Source: Poa pratensis
Taxonomy: Eukaryota > Streptophyta > Magnoliopsida > Poales > Poaceae
Length of the DNA: 64,000 nt
Assembly (NCBI GenBank): GCA_947311845.1
Contig: CAMZMU010000048.1
Location: 22,131,497-22,195,496 of the forward strand
Reading direction: 5' to 3'
Made by a program: the position numbers and the translations under genes. The notes beneath the pieces are model-generated. The model saw only the letters and a program-made list of their open reading frames with translations. It searched no databases and was not told the origin of the DNA. How positions within the stretch are numbered: position 1 is the stretch's first letter; each line of letters opens with the position of its first letter. This document shows positions 44,451-54,177 of this stretch, piece by piece.

Positions 44451-47400
44451 CTAACCTATTAACAAGATGCCACAGTGAAACTATATTTTAATTCTTTCAC
44501 ATCTTATGCGCTTTACTTGGAGCGTCTGTGTGTTTTTATTTTTGTTTTTGTTTGAATAAATTCGGATCCTAGCAATCCTTGTGTGGGAGAGAGACACGCT
44601 CCGCTTTTTCATGTGAATACTCATGTTCTTCACTTATATTTGTTGAGTATTCTTAACTAGCTACTGCAGTGCTTTTAGCTCCTGTTTTTCATGCATCTCT
44701 TCGAGCTGTTAGCACTTGTTTATAAATACTCTCTTGCTGCATTATATTATCATTTGGAGAGTTTATGTTTAAATAAATTATTGGTGTTTGTTTGGAAGAA
44801 AGAAAATGCTACATGTAGTAGTTGGTATTGGAAAAGACATATGCATTCTTGTAGATCATTGTCTTGTTTTGATTTGATGCTTTGCAATTGTTTTGAGCTC
44901 TCAAGTAGATCATGTTTAAGCTCTTGCATCATGTAGTTAAAGCCTAGTAGTGGAGAACTACCGTAGAGCTTGTTGAGACTTGGGATGCATATTTGTTCTC
45001 TCTAAGGTCTAGATATTTTCTGGTAAAATGTTTGAGCAACAAGGAAGACAGTGTAGAGTCTTATAATACTTGCAATATGTTTTTATGTGATTCTTGCTGT
45101 ACCGGTTTATACTTGTGTTTGCTTCAAACAACCTTGCTAGCCTAAACTCTGTACTGAGAGGGAATGCTTCTCGTGCATCCAAAACTTGAGCCAAAACCCA
45201 TGCCATTTGTGTCCACCATACCTACCTACTATGTGGTATTTCCTGCCATTCCAAGTAAATATTTCATGTGCTACCTTTAAACTATTCAAAACTTTATTAC
45301 TCCTTATTTGTGTCAATGTTTTATAGCTCATGAGGAAGTATGTGGTGTTTTATCTTTCAATCTTGTCATTTACTTCTGACAGACTTTCACCTGGACTAGT
45401 GGCATATACATCCGCTTATCCAATAATTTGCAAAAAGAGCTGGCAACGGGGTGCCCAGCCCCAATTAATTACAACTTTCATTAATAATTCTCTTCACATG
45501 TTTTGCCCTGATTTATCAGTAAGCAACTTAATTTTGCAATAGACACTCCTCCATGGTATGTGAATGTTGGAAGGCACCCGAGGATTCGGTTAGCCATGGC
45601 TTGTGTAAGCAAAAGGTTGGGAGGAGTGTCATCTATAAAGAAACTAAAATACATGTGTAAACAAAAGAGAAGAGGGATGATCTACCTTGCTGGTAGAAAT
45701 AACGTCCTTCATGGGAGCCGCTCTTTGAAAGTCTGGTTGACAAGGGGGTTAGAGTGCCCACTACCATTCGTTGACAACAACAAACACCTCTCAAATACTT
45801 ATTTTGTGCTCTCTATATGCTTTCGAAAACTTAAAAAGCTCTAGCACATGATTTAATCCCTGCTTCCCTCTGCGAAGGGCCTATCTTTTACTTTATGTTG
45901 AGTCAGTTTACCTACTCCTTTCTATCTTAGAAGCAAACACTTGTGTCAACTTTGTGTGCATTGATTCTTACATATTTACTTATTGCACTTGTTATATTGC
46001 TTTATGTTGACAACTATCCATGAGATATACATGTTACAAGTTGAAAGCAAATGCTGAAACTTAATCATCCTTTGTGTTGCTTCAATGCCTTTTACTTTGA
46101 ATCTATTGCTTTATGAGTTACCTCTTATGCAAAACTTTTTGATGCTTGTCTTGAAAGTACTATTCATGAAAAGTTTTTGCTTATATGATTCATTGTTTAC
46201 TCTTTATCTATTTGTTAGCAAACTATAGATCATTGCTTTGAGTCACTTCATTCATGACATGAGCCTTGCAATATATTGATCAAGATTGTGTGAAAGCATG
46301 TCTCCTCAGAAATTATTTGTTGTTATCGTTTTACCTACTCGAGGACGAGTAGAACTAAGCTTGGGGATGCTTGATACGTCTCCAACGTATCCATAATTTC
46401 TGCTGTTCCATGCTTATATTATACCATTTGCTACATGTTTTATATACACTTCGTATCACTTTTATGCATTTTCTGGGACTAACCTATTAACAAGATGCCA
46501 CAGTGCCAGTTCCCTGTTTTCTGCTGTTTTTGGTTTCAGAAAGTTACTTCTGGAAATATTCTCGGAATTGCACGAAACAAAAGGCCAGTCCCTATTTTTC
46601 CAGCACGTACACGGAGTCCGAAGGAGAGACGAAGAGCCACGAGGTGGCCAAACCACCAGGCGCGGCAGTGGGCCCAGCCGCGCCGCCTGTGGTTTGGGCC
46701 CCTCGGGGGTCCGCCGACATCGCCCCTTCGCCTATTTATTCCCCGAGACGCGAAAACCCTAAAACACCGAGCCTTTCATCCAGAACATATTCGCTGCCGC
46801 CGCCGTCGTCAACCCTAACTCGGGGGGTTCTGAAGCTCTTCCCGGCACCCTGCCGGAGAGGGGAATCATCACCGGAGGGCTCTACATCGCCATGCCCGCC
46901 TCCGGAGTGATGCGTGAGTAGTTCATCCTTGGACTATGGGTCCATAGCAGTAGCTAGATGGTTGTCTTCTCCACTTGTGCCATCATGTTTAGATCTTGTG
47001 AGCTGCCTATCATGATCAAGATCATCTTATTGTAATGCTACATGTTGTGTTTGCTGGGATCTGACTTATATTGATACCTATGTGGAGCTGAATATTATAT
47101 TATCATGTCTATGTCATTTGTGATCTTGCATGCTCTCCGTTACTTGTTGAAGCCTTGGCCAAGTGAATACTTGTAACTCCAAGAGGGGGTATTTATGCAT
47201 GATAGTTGGGTTCAACCTCTATTTAACCTGGGATAGTGACAGCAAGTTCTAAGGTTGTAGATGTGTTGTTGCCACTAGGGGTAAAACAGCAATGCTTTAT
47301 TCAAGGATGAATGTATTGTTTACATTACGCACATTACTTAATGCAATTGTCTGTTGCTTGCAACTTAATACTGGAAGGGGTACGGATGTTAACCGGAAAG

Positions 47401-47995
47401 TGGACTATTTAGGCATAGATGCATGCTGGATAGCGGTCTATGTACTTTGTCGTAATGCCCAAATGAATCTCATAGTAGACACCACAGCTCACACATGCAT
47501 GTTATATGCACTTATCAATTGTCAATTGCCCAGCTGTAATTTGTTTACCCAGCATGTTAGTTATCTTATTGGAGAGACACCACTAGTGAACTGTGGACCC
47601 CGGTCCATTCTTTTACATCTGAAATACAATCTACTGCAATCATTGTTCTCTACTGTTTTATGCAAACAAACATCATTTCCATTCGATACGTTTAACCCTT
47701 TGTTTTCAGCAAGCCGGTGAGATTGACAACCTCACTGTTAAGTTGGGGCAAAGTAATTTGATTGTGTTGTGCAGGTTCCACGTTGGCACCGGAATCCCTG
47801 GTGTTGCGCCGCACTACACTCCTTCACCAACACCTTCGAAGCAAACCTCGTTTTCCTACTGGTCGATTAAACCTTGGTTTCATACTGAGGGAAAACTTAC
47901 TGCTGCACTCATCATACCTTCCTCTTGGGGTTCCCAACTGACGTGTGACGTACAAGCATTGTTTCTGGCACTATAACCTAGAGCCACCACTCTTT
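44451..47995 (+). mobile_element. Truncated Sabrina/WHAM-like element inside the 3' LTR
   Basis: The segment begins with about 27 bp of LTR sequence (CTAACCTATTAACAAGATGC, as at 46480). It jumps at a shared AGTG into the internal region corresponding to about 1210, and continues through a polypurine tract to a near full LTR (46372-47958). A 37-bp piece of unknown origin (47959-47995, including TTTCTGGC) ends it. A clean target duplication is absent and 124 bp of the host LTR are lost. This fits insertion followed by deletion through short homologies. Confidence 0.8.
46372..47958 (+). repeat. 3' LTR of the truncated Sabrina/WHAM-like element
   Basis: TGATACGTCTCCAACGTATC ... matches the LTR at 3007-4580 along its length, with small indels. 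The 3' end (GACGTGTGACGTACAAGCA) is a little different from the other copy, so the last bases are uncertain. Confidence 0.8.
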
Positions 47996-48059
47996 CGGAT
48001 CGATACCTTACTTCCACATTGAGAGGTGTACAGTGATCCCTTGCTCTTGGGGGTTATCA
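47996..48059 (+). repeat. 3' LTR, last 64 bp
   Basis: CGGATCGATACC ... GGGTTATCA matches 40149-40213 and is followed by the CATGG target duplication. Confidence 0.85.
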
Positions 48060-48064
48060 CATGG

Positions 48065-48970
48065 AATCCTTTTATGTGGACTAGTTGCTATGAAAATGAT
48101 AAACTTGATTTTTGACAAATTATTCAAAAACAATCTTCACAAAAAGGTCTATATGTATAAACATGTATAAGTTTCAAGCCAAATGATCAAGTTTGGCAAT
48201 TCGCATGGCATAGTTTGTGATAAGTTCTCATATTCAACAAATAGGTGTATCTTTGTATAGGAAGCAATGGTTCCGAATGGAGTTTTCATTTTTTTATAAA
48301 TATCATTTTCCTTTTTCTAAGTGGAAAATGATTTTTTTGTGAACCAACTACAAAAAATATGGTGCATAATGGCACCCATCTAATTCTCACAAAGAGTAGT
48401 CCACATTTCATGGATAATCCCCCAAGTATAACGATTTTCTTGATTTCTATCTAATTTCGCCTAGTTAAATGAGTTTATGCTGATTTTCCGAAAGTAATCC
48501 AAATTTGAAACTATAAGTGTTTGATAGTTTGGTATGAATTTTTTAAAATCATTTTAAGATACACAACTAGTGGTTATTCACAGAAACATTGTCAGTTTTA
48601 GAAATTTGACCTCTTTCGATGAGAGTCATGGTGGCCATTTTGACCGCTTTTTGAAAAAAAATCAAATAACGTAAAAACCCTCCAAAAAGATATGGTGCAA
48701 AATGGCACCCATCTAATTTCACAAGAGTAACCACTTTTATGAATAATCCCATGCATTAGGATTTTTTTAATTTCTACCTAATTTCGCCGAGTTATATGTG
48801 TTTATGCCATTTTTCAAAAGAATTTCGCCTAGTTAAATGAGTTTTTGTGATGAAAAAGATGATATAGTTGTCATATTTGGATTCCTCTCATTTTTCTAAT
48901 CTATTTTGACATTTTATTTGTTAAATTTTGGTTTACGGATTTAAAGATATGAATTATTCCATATTAAATG
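48065..48970. repeat. CACTA internal repeats (continued) and right subterminal inverted repeat
   Basis: The sequence resumes unit 3 at GAATCCTTTTATGTGGAC. It continues with a degraded fourth unit from 48150 and a partial fifth (about 48690-48860). The right subterminal inverted repeat (48878-48970) follows. Confidence 0.75.
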
Positions 48971-49122
48971 AAAATAGAAAAAAAACACGACGGCTTTAGT
49001 CCAGGTTGGTGTCTCCAACGGGACTAAAGGTCTATTTTTAGTAACGGTTGGTGATTCCAACCGGGGACTTAAGGGCGCTGCGGCGCCCCTTTAGTCCCGG
49101 TTGGTATCAACAATCGGGACTA

Positions 49123-50381
49123 GGATGACTCCAACGGGGGGCGACGCATCTGGAGGCCCAAAACACAGCCCAACGGGGCGACGCAAACGGACGCGCGTCC
49201 GTTTTTTCGGTCCGCCGCGGACCCATTCTTGGCCAAATTTGGGCCACGATGCGTCGGCCGCAGACGCGAGCGGAGTGCTTTTGTGTCCTGCCCTAGTCCG
49301 CCCTGGCCCGCGCTTGGCCCCCCGTGTCAGTGTGATACAACGGTCACCTACCCCGCATTAACTGTCCCTAGGAGTCGCCAGAGTCGCTGCGCGCGCCGTT
49401 GCAGACGCGGCAGAGGAGGCCGAGATGGAGCAAACACGTCGCGCGGCGGAGACTGCCAAACGCGCAGCCAGGCGCAAGCGGCAACGCGATGCCGAGGCGG
49501 TGGTGCTACGTGTTTCTCAAGGCCGTGGCCAAATGGGCGGCTGTCGGACGTTCCTCAAGGCCGAAGCCCTTGATCTCCCCCTTATCGGCCATGGCGGCGG
49601 CCGGTTATTAATTAGGTTTAATGATAGTGTAGATTAATGTAGGGAGATGGATCGCCGGCCGGCGTTCACATTAGGCCGACGGCCCAGCTACTCCAAAACC
49701 GCGTACGGCCGGCTATATAGTTGCCTCGCCGCGGTCCGCTGCTCATCATCGCACCGATGGCAAACCGGGAAGACGAAGCTGTGGCCGTGTAGGCGGCGCT
49801 TGCCGTGCCGAAGGAGGAGCTTGCCGTGCCGAAGGAGGAGGACGCCGTGCCGAAGAAGGAGGAAGTCGTGCCCGAGGAGGACGCCATGCCGAAGGAGGAG
49901 GAAGTCGTGCCAGCTACTTCACGCGCCCACCTGCCCCGGCGTACAATCCCTGGGAGCCCTGGTCTCCCTGGGAATCTCGGCTCGCCTTGGCAGACCCAAG
50001 GTGGTTCGCACTGCCGTGGGCTCTGGCCGCCGCGGAACCAGAAGCGGCAGTGGCGCTGGAGTACGTGCCGGGATCTCCACCGCCACCCGGCCATCGATGT
50101 GCTGGCTACTCCACCACCACCACCGGAGGAGGACGACGACGAGGAGAAGGCCTAGATTATAGGTCGTATTTTATTATAAATTCCCAATGTAATCTTCAAA
50201 ATTCTATGTTTAATGAAATATTGGAAGAAAAAAAAAGTTGGCGGACTGGATGCGTCGGGCCGTTGGGGGCAGTGGCCGGAAAAGGGCGGACATGGGCCAG
50301 ACGCGCATCCGTTTGCCGACCCAAACAGACCAAACGCGGACCAAACGTGCGTCCGTTTGGGTCGCCCCGTTGGAGTCATCC
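49123..50381. mobile_element. 1.26-kb TIR transposon in the CACTA right arm (TA duplication)
   Basis: Ends GGATGACTCCAACGGGG and the inverse CCCCGTTGGAGTCATCC are flanked by TA (49121-49122 and 50382-50383). Joining the flanks restores GGGACTAAAGGTCCC, the CACTA subterminal motif. Subterminal GCGTCCGTTTG repeats occur. The inside has a promoter-like GGCTATATAG at about 49711. From there, a frame encodes repeats of VPKEE (about 49800-49910), but a TAG follows only 11 codons after the likely ATG at 49758. No transposase was recognised and the superfamily was not determined. Confidence 0.75.
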
Positions 50382-50517
50382 TAAAGGTCCCGTTTGACCG
50401 GAACTAAAGCCGTGCGGCGTCCTAGCTGTTAGAACCGGGACTAATGTTCACATTAGTCCCGGTTCCAAACATGACCGGGACTAAAGCTCCGAACGGAAAA
50501 TCTATTTTCTACTAGTG

Positions 50518-51290
50518 GAATTAGCGTTCATGGCAACAACTTGGAATCATGTGGCATTTTTCTTCCGTGAGCTAATTAACTTGCTTGGCATGTTGTAGAA
50601 GCTTGGTTGTGTGCATCTAAACCTGTTGCCATTTGGTTGGTTGGGTTGGTGCAGAGGACGGGGGACTTCTCTATATTTTTTAAAAGTTTAATTTGCTTGT
50701 GGCACAACCCCGATCCCATATATACAACCATGCAAATGCGGTTCTGTCTATGCTCCCAGATCCCTCGAATCGAATATGGAGATAGATGATACCTTTGTAT
50801 GCTTTATCTACGAAAGAATTAGACACCTCGTTCCTTTAAGTTTTTGTAGGAATAGGAGGCATCCGAAATTCATCTTTAAGCGACTTGGGACAAGTTTTCA
50901 CTAAAGATAAGAACTTGTCATACAGTTTGATCACTGTTACCTCAACCACCCTCTCCATCTGTACAAGGTTGTTGTCCAAAGGAGCAACAAGAAAATTGAC
51001 AGAGTCAAAATATCCATTCATTGTCTTCTCCTGAAATGTGGAGTATCGTAACAATCATAGAAAGTTCTCCGCGGGATGCATTGTCATTAGCCTTGTGGCA
51101 TCCCGAAATGGAACGCGAACGCTTCTACTTCGTCTAGATCTGTACTTACATGCATAAATTCGTAGACTCACAGTGCCAATTCCATCAGAAGGAGATGAGT
51201 AAAACCTTCACGTCTTAAACTTTATGCTAGCATGCTTTTACATCTTTTCATTTCAGTGGTATCAATTCGCTAGTTGCTCTTCTCCTTCCT
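50518..51290. repeat. Unit D of the four-copy block, right part
   Basis: It resumes unit D after the CACTA insertion: TTAGCGTTCATGGCAA, GGTTGGTTGGGTTGGTG, TAGGAATAGGAGGCATCC and GGCATCCCGAAATGGAACGC, as in unit C. Confidence 0.75.
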
Positions 51291-51334
51291 CCATTGAGAT
51301 TCTAGGATCTCCTCCTCGCTGCTCACATCTCACT

Positions 51335-51633
51335 TAGGCTATGTTTGTTTCTAGACTTTTTTTAGGGATTGGTGGGGATAATCCTCTAGTGTACTGGGTG
51401 AATCCCAAACTTTACCCAATCTGCTAGGGGATTGGTGGGGATAATCCACTAGGTAGGGTAGTGTATTGAATCCCCTAGGGGATTGAGAAAAAATGAACTA
51501 GAATGGAGATTTGTGGGGAAAGGTGGGGATAAAACCTGTCCAATACTCTAGAAACAAATGATGATTTGGTATATGTGGGGATTTAGGGGTTTGACCGGAC
51601 AATCCCACCAATTCCTAAAAAAACTCTAGAAAC
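51335..51633. mobile_element. MITE with partial terminal inverted repeats
   Basis: TATGTTTGTTTCTAGACTTT...GGGATTGGTGGGG at the left pairs with CCCACCAATTCCTAAAAAAA...CTCTAGAAAC at the right. The right end stops earlier than expected, so that end is truncated. Inside are repeats of GGGGATTGGTGGGGATAATC. The superfamily is uncertain (Harbinger/Tourist-like or hAT-like). Confidence 0.6.
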
Positions 51634-53700
51634 CCTCGTGCTGCTCGCGGCTCCACAATCCACACATGGGCTGTGTTGTGCCAATCTAGATGCCCTAGTC
51701 AGGCCAACACACATTCCCGTCGACCTCCTATTTTGCATGTCGCACGAACGTGGGACGATGAGCTGGCGACGCCGCGTCCGGAGGTCCGAGCACACCTCAC
51801 CAGACGCCACATATGGGTATGTTGATATAATTGAATCGAAAGTATATGAACCAACGGACAATGTACATGAATGAGTAATAAAACTCATACCTCCACTAGA
51901 TAACGGACAAAAATAATCAACTGTACTATACAAGATCCAGAACCATTTATCATACATATCCAAGCGATTTCCTATATTTATCAGACTCATAAATAGATAA
52001 ATGGGAACCAATGATCTATTCCCCAACCGTGCCACACTATTTTTTTAATAAATGAAATATTATTAGATATAGTTCAGGTCGAGCGAATAATAACCGTTGT
52101 GAAATTTTTCACAGAATACTTTTTTTGGGATATGAAATCTGGATTTCCATATTGTGTTTTACCTCTACTTGTGAAGGCAGAGTTTTAGTGGACTAACCCG
52201 GTCATATGGGTCTAAGGCAAACTTGTAAACTAGTACTCAATTTGTTCTAAATTATAAGATGTTTTAACTTTTTCTGAATCATAATTACTTACTCACTTCA
52301 ACATATATGTAGTCCATATTGAAATATTGTGACTTATAATCTTGTATACAAGGAGTAGGATGCAATGATCAATTCACCTCTCGGCTCCGCAACTGAAAAC
52401 ATACTGAGGGCGACTTCTTTTGGGTTTATGCTTATGCATATGCCAGTTTATGGATTTCGGTGGGGAAAAGCTCCTAAAAACTGTTTGTGAGACTTTTATT
52501 TATGCTTGCAGAATTTTGGGTTATTTGATGTGTTGAGTTGTGAGATGTCTGTAACACCCTGGATTTGATATGTGCACTTAATAAAGCGATGTTATGTTAG
52601 ATATGCTAGTTTTTAGTAGAAAATGAGCTATAAATAAAATAGAAAATATGAAAAGGTATATGATAATAAAAAAGATGGTGTCAAAATAAAGAAATGTCAC
52701 AGTGATTTCAAGATTACAATAACCATAACTTATCAAGCTACCAAATTTTCATGAATGCTCTGTCGTAGTGCTTCCATGACGCTATCAACTGAAAAGGGAG
52801 TGGGTCCACCGGTATAAGATGCGCTATCCTCGTGGACATATGGGCCTCGTTCAAATTGCTCGATATGTTATCGTACAGTTTACTGTCATAGATGAAGTTA
52901 TGCACACACATGCCCTCACTGATGACCTTTGTTTACGCCAGAGTCGTGGTAATGTGGTATAGCAAACAAAATGCGACACTTCATCTTGGGGGTGGTCGGA
53001 TGAGCTTGTTAGCGGCGTCGCTGGGGCGAAGTCAGATGTGAGCCGACGGGTGGAGAGGAGTGCGGCAGCAGGCGGCAGTGGAGAGTAAGGCGACCGGATG
53101 CAGGGCCGACGGTGGCGTCGGCGGGACCCCTAGGTCGATCCATCGACAAAGAAGAAGCGAGCGTTTCGGGGTTGGGCTCGAGTCCCTACACAAGCGGGGC
53201 AGGGTGAACATTCGCGAGAGGTTCGGGGCTAGCCAGTTCCCCCGAAAGTTGTCCCTGCACGATAGTAATGCTCATGTAAATAGAAGGATTTATATAGGGG
53301 TAAGCCTCTGTACCGTTTGCGGGAAGCTGTCCAGAAACTATCCTAGACTAGTTTCTCATTGGACACGTGATTGCAGAGAATAAGCCACGCACCAGCCCGA
53401 GATTTTTTGGGTTTGTGCTGCCCATGACCTCAAAGTTATCAGGTACCCTAATACAAAATCAGGGCTGTACAAGAGGTGCATTTTTTTTTCCGAACTGAAG
53501 ATGGTGCTACTTGAAAGCAGCGTAAATGTCTCTTTTACGTTGTTCAACTGTATACAGCTCGTTTGATTAGGATCGACTGAAAATGGTGAAGTGTAAACGG
53601 ACCATAGACCGCAATCGTCCACCCCACCTTCACTCTCAGGCTCGAGCGACACTCGTGCCCACATCAAGACACGCGCATATATAAGGAAATAATTAACTAC
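51634..53700. other. Intergenic, no supported feature
   Basis: AT-rich to about 52990, with a GC-richer patch at 52990-53300. The 107-aa frame at 53060-53383 is not recognised and is not called. No repeat ends were identified. Confidence 0.5.
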
Positions 53701-54005
53701 AGGAGATCAATAAAAGGTGACACGTACGACCACCGTCCACGACGCCCTGGACCGCGGCGTCGATAGTGGAGCACGGCGCCTCGGGGGCGGGCGCCGTGAA
53801 AAAGGGTCAGATCGTGAATTGATTTGAATTTGGGTCCATTTTATGAGATGATTTTGAAAAAGGTCAAATTCATCAAATTTGCCTCCAATCAACTCACCGA
53901 CACCTTATCCCCACCGAATCCAAACCCACCTGTCACCGGCCCATCCGACCCGCCACGTAGCCCCCGCACCGGAGCCGCGGTGCGTGCGCGTACCGGCGTA
54001 CCATG

Positions 54006-54012
54006 TATAAAT
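54006..54012 (+). promoter_or_regulatory. TATA box of the ADF gene
   Basis: TATAAAT lies 172 bp upstream of the ATG at 54178, in GC-rich surroundings. The transcript would then start near 54036, giving a 5' UTR of about 140 bp. Confidence 0.65.
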
Positions 54013-54177
54013 GCGCACGCCCGTTCTGAATCAATCTTCCACGCCACACCCAAACACCCAGCAGCGCTCTCGCAGAAAAGAATAGATAGAGAACAGAGCC
54101 CTCAGGCCAAGGCCTCGGCAACGGAATAATCTTTCTCTCCTCCTCGTCCGCGAGCGATCGCCGCTGCCCCGACCCCG

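Larger units (their letters stand above)
38775..48059 (+). mobile_element. Non-autonomous Gypsy-type LTR retrotransposon, 3' LTR interrupted
   Basis: The 5' LTR is 38775-40213. The 3' LTR starts at 43204 and ends at 48059, but is broken by a foreign segment (44451-47995). The target duplication CATGG is at 38770-38774 and 48060-48064. The internal region (40214-43203) lacks gag and pol domains, has a 99-aa acidic frame, and ends in a polypurine tract. Apart from the break, the LTRs differ at only about ten positions noticed by eye, so it inserted recently. Confidence 0.9.
36149..50517. mobile_element. Non-autonomous CACTA transposon, with nested insertions
   Basis: Ends are CACTAGTAGAAAAATGG at 36149 and the inverse TTTTCTACTAGTG ending at 50517. 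Subterminal repeats of TAGTCCCGGTTGG / CCGGGACTAAAG occur in both directions at both ends, as in grass CACTA families. Flanking triplets are GGA (36146-36148) and GAA (50518-50520), a 3-bp duplication with one difference. Units B and C show the empty site. No transposase was found. Leaving out nested elements, the CACTA sequence is about 3.8 kb. Nested within it are a 9.3-kb LTR retrotransposon and a 1.26-kb TIR element. Confidence 0.9.

Noticed and set aside
49647..50162. A 171-aa Arg-rich frame in the TIR transposon
   Set aside because: It is a shadow of the VPKEE-repeat frame in another frame; Arg-rich runs come from the CCG/AGG repeats.
53060..53383. A 107-aa frame upstream of ADF
   Set aside because: No recognised family, no promoter or splice support, and a local GC-rich patch explains it.
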